Source of the DNA: Gammaproteobacteria bacterium
GTDB lineage: Bacteria; Pseudomonadota; Gammaproteobacteria; SZUA-229
Direction of reading: 5' to 3'
Length of the DNA: 26,118 bases
NCBI GenBank assembly: GCA_023136715.1
Contig: JAGLQT010000063.1
Span: 1-26,118 of the forward strand
Shown here: one piece after another, positions 1-7,690 of the stretch
Layout of the letters: each line of letters starts with the position of its first letter
Position numbering within the stretch: the stretch's first letter is position 1
The notes under the pieces: model-generated
Databases searched by the model: none
Told to the model about the DNA's origin: nothing
What the model saw: only the letters and a program-made list of their open reading frames with translations
Translations under genes and position numbers: made by a program

Positions 1-1008
1 ATGGCTCATGAAATATCTCATGTCTCACAACGACATCTGGCTCGCGCTATTAATGAATCAGGCAGCACAGCTATTGCCACTTTTGCCACCGTACTCGCTG
101 CCATTCTTTTAGGTGCACAGGACTCAGAAGCAAGTCAGGCTGTTTTATACACAGGCCTGGCAGGTAGTCAGCAAAAAGCAATAAACTTTACTCGTAATAA
201 TGAATATGAAGCAGACCGAATTGGCATTAGCATTCTTGCCAAAACCGGCATCAACCCTCAAGGCATGGTGGACTTTTTTTCAACCTTACTATCTAAAAGC
301 GGCACGGGTGGTATAGAGTACCTTCGAACGCATCCACTCAATAGCAATCGTGTTAGTGAGGCCAAAGACCGAATAAAAAACACACAACACAATCTACCCG
401 ACGATAGCCAGGACTTTCAATTTGCCCATGCCCGACTTGAAGTCCTTAGCCATGCAGACACCTCAAACATCAAAAGCAACACCACTACAGACAATGATGA
501 CATAAGTGCTTATAAGCGTTCTCTTAAATTAATGCGCGCCAGTCGATGGTCAAAAGCAATTAAACAGCTGGAAACTTTATCAAAAAGAAATAACCACCCA
601 TGGATAAAACTAGCACTAGCGGAAGCTTATCAGGCAAATAATCAAAACCAGCAATCACTCGATTTACTCAACAATCTCTCCGGACTTTTCCCCGGCTATT
701 TACCTGTTACTCTGCTCTATACACGCACACTTACTGCAAACGGTCAGCCACAAAAAAGCATTGCTCTTTTAAAGCACCAGTTACAAATTAACGATGAAGC
801 TATTATTCATAAGGCATTGGCTCAGGCCTATTTCAAAAACGGACAAATTAGTGCCGCACTTGAATCAACAGGAAACCAGTATTTTAAAGAAGGTTATTTC
901 GAACTAGCCTTACAGCAATATGATATGGCACTACAACAGGCGAATCTAAGCATTACCACGCGACAACGATTACAAACAAAAAAAGAAACTTTAAATAAAA
1001 AAGAGTGA
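1..1008 (+). CDS. BepA-like M48 family metalloprotease with TPR tail (partial, 5' end outside window)
   Basis: Periplasmic zinc metalloprotease of the M48 family, most like BepA/YfgC, which assists outer-membrane protein assembly and degrades stalled LptD. The fragment opens directly on the zinc motif HEISH (fragment residues 3-7), followed by the distal glutamate motif EYEAD (68-72) and a conserved HPL stretch near residue 112. Roughly residues 165-320 are helical TPR-type repeats. The family is normally about 450-500 aa with a signal peptide and about 130 residues before HEXXH, so the first ATG seen here is almost certainly internal and the gene continues off the left edge. The stop is at 1006-1008. 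It lies 235 bp upstream of soxX on the same strand, with no strong terminator between, but the gap and the candidate promoter there suggest separate transcription. BepA is the best match; other M48-TPR paralogues are possible. Confidence 0.88.
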   Translation: MAHEISHVSQRHLARAINESGSTAIATFATVLAAILLGAQDSEASQAVLYTGLAGSQQKAINFTRNNEYEADRIGISILAKTGINPQGMVDFFSTLLSKSGTGGIEYLRTHPLNSNRVSEAKDRIKNTQHNLPDDSQDFQFAHARLEVLSHADTSNIKSNTTTDNDDISAYKRSLKLMRASRWSKAIKQLETLSKRNNHPWIKLALAEAYQANNQNQQSLDLLNNLSGLFPGYLPVTLLYTRTLTANGQPQKSIALLKHQLQINDEAIIHKALAQAYFKNGQISAALESTGNQYFKEGYFELALQQYDMALQQANLSITTRQRLQTKKETLNKKE

Positions 1009-1149
1009 CCTCTTATAAAACAAGGTTGTAGACAAACCCTAATGGACAAGCAATGCCCGTTAAATTCCGTAAACAAATGAATTTTATTTATTTATGGGGC
1101 TATTGCTATATGCATTTCTCGTAGTATGCTATAGAAGATTGTCTCAAGA

Positions 1150-1178
1150 TTGATAATCATTTCAGATATATCTATTAC
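1150..1178 (+). promoter_or_regulatory. Candidate sigma-70 promoter for the sox operon
   Basis: In the 235-bp gap before soxX there is TTGATA at 1150-1155 (5 of 6 matches to the -35 consensus), a 17-bp spacer, and TATTAC at 1173-1178 (4 of 6 to the -10 consensus). Transcription would start near 1185, giving a leader of about 60 nt that ends in a good ribosome-binding site (GAGGAG, 1232-1237, before ATG 1244). The surrounding DNA is AT-rich, so chance matches are likely. No operator was recognised. Confidence 0.3.
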
Positions 1179-1243
1179 AATAATCAAAATGAATAGGACT
1201 TTTAACGGACAGGAATTTCCATTAACTCGACGAGGAGCAAAAA

Positions 1244-1618
1244 ATGCAAGGTTTTATGCATAAAATATCAACTACCGTCTCGGTAGCAGCGTTAACCACT
1301 TGCCTTGGTCTAGCAACGCCTCTTACTGTCAATGCTGCAGAAGATGCAGACATCGCAAAAGGAAAAGAACTGGCATTTGATAGAAAGAAAGGCAACTGCC
1401 TGGCCTGTCATGACATTGCTGGCGGCAGCCTACCAGGCAACATAGGGCCACCACTGGTCGCAATGAAAGCCAGGTTCCCTGACTTTAATATATTAAGAGA
1501 CCAGATTTCTGACGCTCGCATAAATAATCCAAATACAATCATGATTCCCTTTGGTCCACACGCTGTCCTTTCTGCAAAAGAAATAGACCTGGTCGCCAAA
1601 TTTATACACACACTATAA
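1244..1618 (+). CDS. soxX: SoxX, monohaem c-type cytochrome subunit of SoxXA
   Basis: Small subunit of the periplasmic SoxXA cytochrome, which couples thiosulfate oxidatively to the cysteine of SoxY. The 124-aa product has a signal peptide with likely cleavage after VNA (about residue 31), one haem-binding CLACH motif (52-56), and the SoxX-type segment NPNTIMIPFG (95-104), whose Met100 is the expected distal haem ligand. Length and motif spacing fit short SoxX proteins. The start is ATG 1244, preceded by GAGGAG at good spacing. A second in-frame ATG lies four codons on but has no better site. It is the first gene of soxXYZA, 18 bp before soxY. The neighbours make the assignment firm. Confidence 0.95.
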   Translation: MQGFMHKISTTVSVAALTTCLGLATPLTVNAAEDADIAKGKELAFDRKKGNCLACHDIAGGSLPGNIGPPLVAMKARFPDFNILRDQISDARINNPNTIMIPFGPHAVLSAKEIDLVAKFIHTL

Positions 1619-1636
1619 AGATTTGAGGTAATACTA

Positions 1637-2107
1637 ATGAATCTCCAACGTAGAATTCTACTTAAAAGCACACTGGCAGCCAGCGCAACAACCGTAGCTA
1701 TCAGCGCGGGCTTGCTGACCCCTAAAGCAGTTTGGGCCGCATGGAATACCGCTGCATTCAATGCTAAAGATGTTGATACTGCTCTAACTGGTGCCTATGG
1801 TAGCACCGAGACAACAGACAGCGACAAAATCAAACTTAAAGCGCCTGATGTTGCCGAAAATGGTGCTTCAGTCACTATTACAGTTGATAGCAAACTGGAT
1901 AAAACTGAAGCCATCAGCATCCTTGTAAATGGCAATGCACAACCCTTAACAGCTACTTTTAACCTTGGCGCCACTACAGAAGGCTTCATTACCACCAATA
2001 TAAAAATGGGTAAATCTTCTGACGTCATCGCTGTTGTCAAAGCTGATGGCAAACTTTACAGCACCAAACAACAAGTCAAAGTCACCATCGGTGGTTGCGG
2101 CGGTTAA
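1637..2107 (+). CDS. soxY: SoxY, thiosulfate-oxidation carrier protein
   Basis: Substrate-carrying subunit of SoxYZ: sulfur intermediates are bound covalently to the cysteine on a flexible C-terminal arm. The 156-aa product ends in GGCGG, placing the carrier Cys at 154, the diagnostic feature of SoxY. The N-terminus carries a twin-arginine type leader (QRRILLK near residues 4-10, then a hydrophobic stretch, AVWA cleavage near 34), consistent with export folded or together with SoxZ. The start is ATG 1637 after GAGGT. soxZ follows 23 bp downstream, matching their obligate heterodimer. Confidence 0.96.
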   Translation: MNLQRRILLKSTLAASATTVAISAGLLTPKAVWAAWNTAAFNAKDVDTALTGAYGSTETTDSDKIKLKAPDVAENGASVTITVDSKLDKTEAISILVNGNAQPLTATFNLGATTEGFITTNIKMGKSSDVIAVVKADGKLYSTKQQVKVTIGGCGG

Positions 2108-2130
2108 TCAAAAGATTCGAGGATATAAAA

Positions 2131-2469
2131 ATGGCTAATACAGATTCAACAATTCAAATTCGATCCAGCGTTAAAAAAGGCGTTGCGACAATCAAATGCC
2201 TGGTCAGTCACCCTATGGAAACTGGCATGCGCAAAGATAAAAAAGGCAAGCTCATTCCTGCCAAGTTCATTCAGAAGCTTTCCTGTGAACATGCGGGAAA
2301 TGTTGTGTTAGATGCTGATCTCAATGGCACAGTTTCTGCCAACCCATATATTAAGTTCAAATTTAGCGGCGCGACAAAAGGCGATACTATCAAAGTGAAC
2401 TGGGTTGATAATAAAGGCGATAGCGACGCAGTCGAAGTTGAAATCCCAACTAAGCGCAGAAAAAAATAA
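2131..2469 (+). CDS. soxZ: SoxZ, partner subunit of the SoxYZ carrier
   Basis: SoxZ is the immunoglobulin-like partner of SoxY in the periplasmic carrier complex. The 112-aa product contains the family segments VKCLVSHPMETG-like (here KCLVSHPMETG, about 22-32), then the LSCEHAGN and NPYIKFKFSG segments. There is no signal peptide, as expected for a subunit co-exported with Tat-dependent SoxY. The frame is open back to 2095, overlapping soxY, but ATG 2131 is preferred: it has CGAGGA seven bases upstream and gives the canonical SoxZ N-terminus (MANTDST). soxA follows after 28 bp. Confidence 0.95.
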   Translation: MANTDSTIQIRSSVKKGVATIKCLVSHPMETGMRKDKKGKLIPAKFIQKLSCEHAGNVVLDADLNGTVSANPYIKFKFSGATKGDTIKVNWVDNKGDSDAVEVEIPTKRRKK

Positions 2470-2497
2470 CAGGCATAACCACAAAAAAAGGTGACCC

Positions 2498-3349
2498 ATG
2501 AAAAAATATTTAGCAGCTTTATCTGCCCTGCTGATGATTGCCACTCCAGTCGTGTCGCAAGCATCTCCAGAAGAAGACCTGAAAGCATTTAGATCCTACT
2601 TTACGGATAAATTCCCAGAAGTGCCTGTGGCAGATTTTGTCAACGGCGTATATTCTGTGGATGAAGCATCTCGCGAACAGTGGGAGCAATTTGAAGAATT
2701 CCCCGCCTACGAGATCTATATTTCTAAAGGCGAGACTTTATTCCACAAAAAATTTGCCAACGGTAATAGTTTTGCCACCTGCTTTCCTGATTATGAAAAA
2801 GGTATTCGCCAGAACTACCCTCACTTCGACCAGGCTAGCGGTAAAATCATAACGATGGAAGGCGACATCAACAAATGCCTGACTGATAATGGTGAGAAAA
2901 AATTTAAGTGGAAGAAAGGCAAGATTGCTTATGTTGGCGCTTACATTGCCTACATGTCCAGGGAGAATTTGATTGATGTAAAAGTGCCTAACAATGCGGC
3001 TGCTCTGGCTGCATATAACCGTGGTAAAAAACATTTTTACGCTAAACGCGGTCAGTTGAATATGTCTTGTGCCGATTGTCATTACAGCAATGCAGGCAAT
3101 AAAATTCGTGCTGACATTCTTAGTCCCGCTTTAGGCCATCCTACTGGCTTCCCTGTTTATCGCAACAAATGGGCTAGTAGCTCTAAAGGTGATGGCATGG
3201 GCACCCTGCATCGCCGTTATGGTGGTTGTAACAAACAGGTACGCGCCAAACCCTTCAAAGCGCAAAGTGATGAATATAAGGCACTGGAATACTTCCATAC
3301 TTATATGAGCAATGGCCTTGAAGTAAACGGACCTAGCTTACGTAAATAA
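2498..3349 (+). CDS. soxA: SoxA, monohaem-type c cytochrome subunit of SoxXA
   Basis: Catalytic subunit of SoxXA, which joins thiosulfate to SoxY-Cys. The 283-aa protein has a Sec signal peptide (cleavage near VSQA, residue 22) and one haem motif CADCH (191-195). Cys244 sits in the segment GGCNKQVRA and is the position of the active-site cysteine that ligates the catalytic haem as a persulfide. The N-terminal half keeps Cys95 and Cys127 but has no second CXXCH. This fits the monohaem SoxA class, where these cysteines form a disulfide in place of the second haem of dihaem SoxA. Start ATG 2498, with AAGGTGA just upstream. Last gene of the visible sox cluster, followed by a strong hairpin. Confidence 0.95.
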   Translation: MKKYLAALSALLMIATPVVSQASPEEDLKAFRSYFTDKFPEVPVADFVNGVYSVDEASREQWEQFEEFPAYEIYISKGETLFHKKFANGNSFATCFPDYEKGIRQNYPHFDQASGKIITMEGDINKCLTDNGEKKFKWKKGKIAYVGAYIAYMSRENLIDVKVPNNAAALAAYNRGKKHFYAKRGQLNMSCADCHYSNAGNKIRADILSPALGHPTGFPVYRNKWASSSKGDGMGTLHRRYGGCNKQVRAKPFKAQSDEYKALEYFHTYMSNGLEVNGPSLRK

Positions 3350-3371
3350 TAACTAAGCTAACCGCTAAAAC

Positions 3372-3404
3372 AAAAAAAGCCCGGTTATTAACCGGGCTTT
3401 TTTT
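3372..3404. terminator. Bidirectional intrinsic terminator between soxA and tRNA-Lys
   Basis: A perfect 8-bp GC-rich stem (GCCCGGTT / AACCGGGC, 3379-3397) with a 3-nt loop is flanked by seven A on the left and seven T on the right. It therefore reads as a rho-independent terminator on both strands. It lies 29 bp after the soxA stop and downstream of the convergent tRNA-Lys, so it can end both transcripts. Confidence 0.93.
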
Positions 3405-3443
3405 ATGTTTATTTTTTATTCCGAGAGGAACAAAAGATGAAGA

Positions 3444-3519
3444 TGGTGGGCCGTCCGCGACTCGAACGCGGGACCATCGGATTAAAAGTCCGGTGCTCTA
3501 CCAACTGAGCTAACGGCCC
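3444..3519 (-). tRNA. tRNA-Lys, anticodon UUU
   Basis: The reverse complement forms a complete 76-nt tRNA. It has acceptor stem GGGCCGT/ACGGCCC, D-arm with AGCTCAGTTGGTAGAGC, anticodon loop CTTTTAA with anticodon TTT, T-arm with GTTCGAGTC, and an encoded CCA end (TGG at 3444-3446 on the plus strand). It follows queC on the same strand, as in P. aeruginosa and relatives, and is closed by the bidirectional hairpin at 3372-3404. Confidence 0.97.
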
Positions 3520-3528
3520 GAGGCGCGC

Positions 3529-3556
3529 ATGATACATGACTACGCAAAAAAAACAA
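3529..3556 (-). promoter_or_regulatory. Candidate promoter for tRNA-Lys
   Basis: Reading the minus strand, TTGTTT (3556-3551) lies 16 bp before TATCAT (3534-3529, 5 of 6 to the -10 consensus). A GC-rich discriminator GCGCGCCTC follows, just before the tRNA 5' end at 3519. Such a discriminator is typical of stringently controlled stable-RNA promoters. The -35 match is weak and the implied leader is very short, so read-through from queC remains possible. Confidence 0.3.
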
Positions 3557-3584
3557 AGCCTAAACGACAGGTTTAAAAAAAAAA

Positions 3585-4262
3585 TTACTGATAACGCGTC
3601 ACGTCTTCAATACCAGCTTCTTCAAAGCCCTTTTTCCGATATCGACAGGAATCACACACACCGCAAGCTTTCCCATGTAAATCAGCCTGATAGCAAGATA
3701 CGGTGCGACTGTAATCAACATCACGTTCGATACCTGCACGAATAATCTCTGCCTTGGTCATATCAATCAGCGGTGTATGAATATGCAGTTTTTTTCCCTC
3801 AACACCGGCCTTAGTGGCCAGATTTGCCATTTTCTCAAAAGCTTCTATATAAGCCGGTCTGCAATCAGGGTAGCCAGAATAATCCACGGCATTCACACCG
3901 ATAAATATATCCGCAGAATGATTAACCTCAGCGATGGCCAAGGCATGCGCCAAAAACACCGTATTTCGCGCTGGCACATAAGTAACAGGAATTCCCGGCT
4001 CAATGTGATCAGGCACATCAATCGCCTTATCAGTGAGCGCTGAGCCGCCTAATACGCCATCATCCAGCCTTATAACCTGGTGCCGGATACCATAATCACG
4101 CGCAATAGCTTTAGCCGCCTCCAGTTCAGACACATGCCGCTGCCGGTAATCAAAACTCAGGGCGATACATTCATAATATTCATTAGCGATAGCCAGCACA
4201 GTGGTGGAATCCAGGCCACCGGAAAGCAGAACAATCGCTTTTGGTTTTTCTACAGCTGACAT
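3585..4262 (-). CDS. queC: QueC, 7-cyano-7-deazaguanine (preQ0) synthase
   Basis: ATP-dependent enzyme that converts 7-carboxy-7-deazaguanine to preQ0 in queuosine biosynthesis (cytoplasm). The 225-aa product has the PP-loop SGGLDS near residues 14-19. The C-terminal zinc site is a CX8CX2CX2C arrangement (CYQAD...ACGVCDSC) just before KKGFEEAG, all typical of QueC, and the length is normal. Start ATG 4262. It lies 19 bp after queE, whose product is its substrate, and is the last protein gene of the minus-strand tol-pal-que run. A T10 tract directly follows the stop but I see no convincing stem. Confidence 0.96.
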   Translation of the reverse strand: MSAVEKPKAIVLLSGGLDSTTVLAIANEYYECIALSFDYRQRHVSELEAAKAIARDYGIRHQVIRLDDGVLGGSALTDKAIDVPDHIEPGIPVTYVPARNTVFLAHALAIAEVNHSADIFIGVNAVDYSGYPDCRPAYIEAFEKMANLATKAGVEGKKLHIHTPLIDMTKAEIIRAGIERDVDYSRTVSCYQADLHGKACGVCDSCRYRKKGFEEAGIEDVTRYQ

Positions 4263-4281
4263 ATGTTTTATTTTCCAGACA

Positions 4282-4935
4282 TTATCGACCAGGCTCAGCG
4301 CCCCAGAGATATTTATGTAACTGGATCTGCATTCTCACTGGCAAGTGATCACGCAATATCCAGTCAGCCAGTTCGCGTTCCTTTAGAACCTGATGACTAA
4401 CCGAGAATAAAACCTCACAGCGTTCTGCCAGATTATATGTTTCCAGCATTGAACATGACCATTGGTAATCCTGTTCATCACAGATGACAAATTTCAGCTG
4501 ATCTTTGGCATCAAGATAGTCAATATTCTGATAAAGGTTTTTTTCCATCTCACCTGAAGCGGGTGTCTTCAAATCCATCACCTTGACGACTCTTGGATCC
4601 ACCTCGGAGATACTCATGGCACCACTGGTTTCCAGTGAAACCTCATAGCCCTGATCACATAGCTTCACCAACAGGTCATTACAATGCTTCTGGGCCAACG
4701 GTTCACCACCCGTTACCGTGACGTATTTCGCCTTAAAACCTGCCACCGTTTCAATGATCTCATCCTGTTCCAGCCAGTCACCACCACTGAAAGCGTATTC
4801 GGTATCACAATAACTACAACGCAAGGGACAACCCGTCAAACGCACAAACACCGTCGGCAAACCGACGGTTCGCGTTTCACCTTGCAGGGAATAGAATATT
4901 TCGAATATTCGAAGCTGATCCGGATGACCTGCCAC
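4282..4935 (-). CDS. queE: QueE, 7-carboxy-7-deazaguanine synthase (radical SAM)
   Basis: Radical-SAM enzyme that contracts 6-carboxytetrahydropterin to 7-carboxy-7-deazaguanine in preQ0/queuosine synthesis. The 217-aa protein has the cluster motif CX3CX2C at Cys36, Cys40 and Cys43 (GCPLRCSYCDTEYAF), the substrate-facing YSLQGE at 15-20 and the radical-SAM glycine motif TVTGGEP. Translation appears to start at GTG 4935, three bases after the cpoB stop. No ATG fits the family N-terminus, and an AAGG inside the end of cpoB could serve as the ribosome site. This close spacing implies co-translation with cpoB. Confidence 0.95.
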   Translation of the reverse strand: MAGHPDQLRIFEIFYSLQGETRTVGLPTVFVRLTGCPLRCSYCDTEYAFSGGDWLEQDEIIETVAGFKAKYVTVTGGEPLAQKHCNDLLVKLCDQGYEVSLETSGAMSISEVDPRVVKVMDLKTPASGEMEKNLYQNIDYLDAKDQLKFVICDEQDYQWSCSMLETYNLAERCEVLFSVSHQVLKERELADWILRDHLPVRMQIQLHKYLWGAEPGR

Positions 4936-4938
4936 GAG

Positions 4939-5742
4939 TTAATGACCTTCGCGTTTAATTTGCTCCAGTCGCTCATTCGCCCGCTTGGCTATGTTGGTAT
5001 CAGGAAACGATTTAATAATCAGCTGTAAGCTTTCCCGGGCCGCAGACCAGTTTTTCAACTCATAATAGACATAAGCTATTTTCAATCTCGCACCCTGTAC
5101 TTTAGAGCTGTTCGGATACTTGGCAATTAAACGCTGAAACTCACTTAATGCTTGCTTGTATTGGCGATTTGCATAATTAGCCTCAGCCAACCAATACTGC
5201 GCATTGTCTGCATACTGACTATCCGGGTAACTTTTAAGGAAACCGCCAAATGCAACAATAGCTTGCTTATAACGCCCTTCTTTCAGCAAACCAAACGCCT
5301 TATCATAATCAGGCTTGCCTTTGTTATCCATATCAGGCGAGGCAGGCAGTGCTGCCGCATCACCACCCGGTAAACTCACAGGCACATCAACCGTGCCCGG
5401 AGGAGGAACCGGTGCCAACAAGCCTGAAGCAGGAGCCGCTGTTTCAACTGCATTAATACGTCGATCCATATCCAGATACAAGCTGCGCTGGCGTTGTTTA
5501 ATCGTACTCAACTCGTGACCCTGCTGGTCCAGTTGCTCACGAATCGATGCAATCTCTTCCTGCAAAGCTTCAATCTGTTGAGACTGCCGCATTAGCATTT
5601 CCGAACCCACCATACGCTCCACGCGTTCAAGACGCTGTTTCACACTCATCATGGAAATCACATCCTTCTCAGCAGCTAATGCCGAGAATGCCGATGAAGC
5701 CACGATAAAAAACATCAATAAAACAGTAAAACGCTTAAACAT
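4939..5742 (-). CDS. cpoB: CpoB (YbgF), Tol-Pal-associated periplasmic TPR protein
   Basis: Periplasmic coordinator that links peptidoglycan synthesis to Tol-Pal-driven outer-membrane constriction. The 267-aa product has a signal peptide (cleavage near ALAA, residue 24) and an N-terminal coiled coil (about 33-95), which in E. coli forms a trimer and binds TolA. A Pro/Gly/Ala-rich linker follows (about 100-135), then C-terminal TPRs of the form YDKAFGLLKEGRYKQAI from about 145 to 260. Start ATG 5742 with AGGTGA upstream. It follows pal by 32 bp, its standard position. Confidence 0.94.
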   Translation of the reverse strand: MFKRFTVLLMFFIVASSAFSALAAEKDVISMMSVKQRLERVERMVGSEMLMRQSQQIEALQEEIASIREQLDQQGHELSTIKQRQRSLYLDMDRRINAVETAAPASGLLAPVPPPGTVDVPVSLPGGDAAALPASPDMDNKGKPDYDKAFGLLKEGRYKQAIVAFGGFLKSYPDSQYADNAQYWLAEANYANRQYKQALSEFQRLIAKYPNSSKVQGARLKIAYVYYELKNWSAARESLQLIIKSFPDTNIAKRANERLEQIKREGH

Positions 5743-5774
5743 ATATCACCTGATTGATTTTTTATTAGAACAGC

Positions 5775-6311
5775 TTATTGATAAACCAGCTCTGCTCTAC
5801 GGTTCAAACTCCATGACTCTTCATCATGTCCCAGACTAGCAGGCTTTTCTTCGCCATAACTAATAACAGTAATTTGATCACTGGAAGCACCCTGGAACAT
5901 CAACAAACGTTTCACTGATTGCGCACGACGGTCAGCCAAGGCCACGTTGTACTCACGCGTTCCTCTTTCATCAGTATGACCTTCAAGCCGAATACTGGCA
6001 CTCGCATTGGCGGATAAGTACCTACCATGATGTTTAACCAATTCAACAAAATCACCCACTACCTTACTGCTATCAAAATCAAAATAGATGACACGTGCCG
6101 CTAATACACTGTTTGCATCATTGATCGCACTAGCTTCATAAGAAGCGGACAAGGCCTGACCAGCAGCACCACCTTCACCACCAACTGCACCTACCTGCGC
6201 ACCAGTACTACCATCAGCAGCTGAACCGTCAGCATCACCATCCGGTTTCACATTTGGATCACAAGCAGCCAAAGTAACGGCCATTAATAAAATAAGTAAA
6301 TAATTTTTCAT
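5775..6311 (-). CDS. pal: Pal, peptidoglycan-associated lipoprotein
   Basis: Outer-membrane lipoprotein that binds peptidoglycan through its OmpA-like domain and TolB when released. The 178-aa product has a lipobox LAAC with lipidated Cys17, then an Asp/Gly/Ala-rich tether (18-65). The OmpA domain contains YFDFDSS, LEGHTDERGTREYN and LADRRAQSV, which include the conserved diaminopimelate-contacting Asp and Arg. Start ATG 6311 with AGGAGA upstream. Odd point: the residue after the lipid cysteine is Asp (Cys-Asp-Pro), which in E. coli acts as an inner-membrane retention signal, unexpected for Pal. Confidence 0.96.
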   Translation of the reverse strand: MKNYLLILLMAVTLAACDPNVKPDGDADGSAADGSTGAQVGAVGGEGGAAGQALSASYEASAINDANSVLAARVIYFDFDSSKVVGDFVELVKHHGRYLSANASASIRLEGHTDERGTREYNVALADRRAQSVKRLLMFQGASSDQITVISYGEEKPASLGHDEESWSLNRRAELVYQ

Positions 6312-6362
6312 CTCTTTCTCCTGTTATACATCTAATATTTTTTTATTCTCGAGCCTATCCAA

Positions 6363-7658
6363 CTATTTTTTTACCACAGACCATGCTGGCTCTCTGACCT
6401 CACCATCCGACAAGCCCAAACGCTGCTTGTGTCTTCCATCTGTTGATACCGCCGCCAATACAGGTTTACCCTTATGCTGCGACGCATAGAGGATCATACT
6501 ACCATTTGGCGAGAATTCGGGCGACTCATCCAATGGACCATCAGTCACCTGCTGCACCAAACCCGTCTCCAGATATAATACCGCTACCCTGAAGACATTG
6601 TTCTCACCCTGAACAAAACTGATAGTTTTACCATCTCGGGAAATACTGGCATTCGCATTATATTTACCATCAAAGGTCAAACGCTGCGGTTTGGCATTGG
6701 CTGAAACCGAAATTTGATATAGCTGCGGCTTACCACTACGACTCGAAGTAAACACCAGTGATTTACCATCCGGCATCCACACTGCCTCGGTATCAATCGA
6801 CCAGTGCTTGGTCAAACGCTTCAACCTCTTACTACTCAAATCTAGAATATAGACATCTGGATTCCCGTCTTTCGACAAAGTAATCGCCAGTCGAGTTCCA
6901 TCCGGCGACCAGGCTGGCGCACCATTAATGCCCTTGAACTTTGATACCAGCTCTCTCTTCGCGGTGTGAATATCATGAATAAAAATTTCTGGAACACCGT
7001 GTTCAAAAGAAACATAAGCCAGTCGTTCACCATCCGGCGACCACACGGGTGACATGATCGGTTCATTCGAAGTTAATAAATTTTGTGAATTAAAACCATC
7101 GGTATCCGCAGCCTGCAATAAATAGGTGACCGCCTTGCCCGGTAGCTGTTTTGCCGTGACATAAGAAATACGAGCATCAAATGCACCCGGCAATCCAGTT
7201 AAACTTTTAATAATGTGATCACTGATACGATGAGCTACTGATCGCAAAGAGTTTCTGGTCGCAGCAAAGCTATAACCCAGTAACTGCTCGCCTTTGAGAA
7301 CATCGAACAACCGGAAATGCACCTGATATTGACCTTCAGCTTCCTGTTTCACACCACCAATAATTAAATGATCAATACCAATCATGCGCCAGGATGGAAA
7401 ATGGACATCTTCGGGCTGCTTGGGATAAGCAATTAAATCTTTATCGGGCAGAGGTGCAAACTTACCGCTACGCGCCAGGTCAGAAGTAATAATGGCAGAG
7501 ACATCAGCATCAGCAAACTTAACACCACCCACCCACTGAAACGGCACTACCGCAATAGGCAGAGAACCTTCAACACCTTCTGTAATCTCGATATTTAACA
7601 CTGCTTGCGAAGCAGAACAAAAACTAATCAGAATCAAACTTAATAAATAACGCTTCAT
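6363..7658 (-). CDS. tolB: TolB, periplasmic beta-propeller of the Tol-Pal system
   Basis: Periplasmic protein that shuttles between Pal and TolA to control Pal mobility during division. The 431-aa product has a signal peptide (cleavage near ASQA, about residue 19), an N-terminal alpha/beta domain (to about 165) and a six-bladed propeller. The propeller repeats read WSPDG or close variants: SPVWSPDG, APAWSPDG, AVWMPDG, ASISRDG, PEFSPNG. Length matches the family. Start ATG 7658, 32 bp after the tolA stop; pal follows 51 bp later. Confidence 0.97.
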   Translation of the reverse strand: MKRYLLSLILISFCSASQAVLNIEITEGVEGSLPIAVVPFQWVGGVKFADADVSAIITSDLARSGKFAPLPDKDLIAYPKQPEDVHFPSWRMIGIDHLIIGGVKQEAEGQYQVHFRLFDVLKGEQLLGYSFAATRNSLRSVAHRISDHIIKSLTGLPGAFDARISYVTAKQLPGKAVTYLLQAADTDGFNSQNLLTSNEPIMSPVWSPDGERLAYVSFEHGVPEIFIHDIHTAKRELVSKFKGINGAPAWSPDGTRLAITLSKDGNPDVYILDLSSKRLKRLTKHWSIDTEAVWMPDGKSLVFTSSRSGKPQLYQISVSANAKPQRLTFDGKYNANASISRDGKTISFVQGENNVFRVAVLYLETGLVQQVTDGPLDESPEFSPNGSMILYASQHKGKPVLAAVSTDGRHKQRLGLSDGEVREPAWSVVKK

Positions 7659-7690
7659 AAAACTAATAACCTAAAAGTTATAATTTAATA

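Noticed and set aside
1408..1761. Minus-strand frame of 117 codons opposite soxX and soxY
   Set aside because: Fully overlapped by two well-supported genes, with no ribosome site or family motif.
2095..2130. Upstream start for soxZ overlapping soxY
   Set aside because: ATG 2131 has a good ribosome site and gives the standard SoxZ N-terminus; the upstream codon would add 12 unlike residues.
3585..3600. Terminator directly after queC
   Set aside because: A T10 tract follows the stop but no stable stem precedes it; transcription may run on into tRNA-Lys and stop at the hairpin at 3372-3404.
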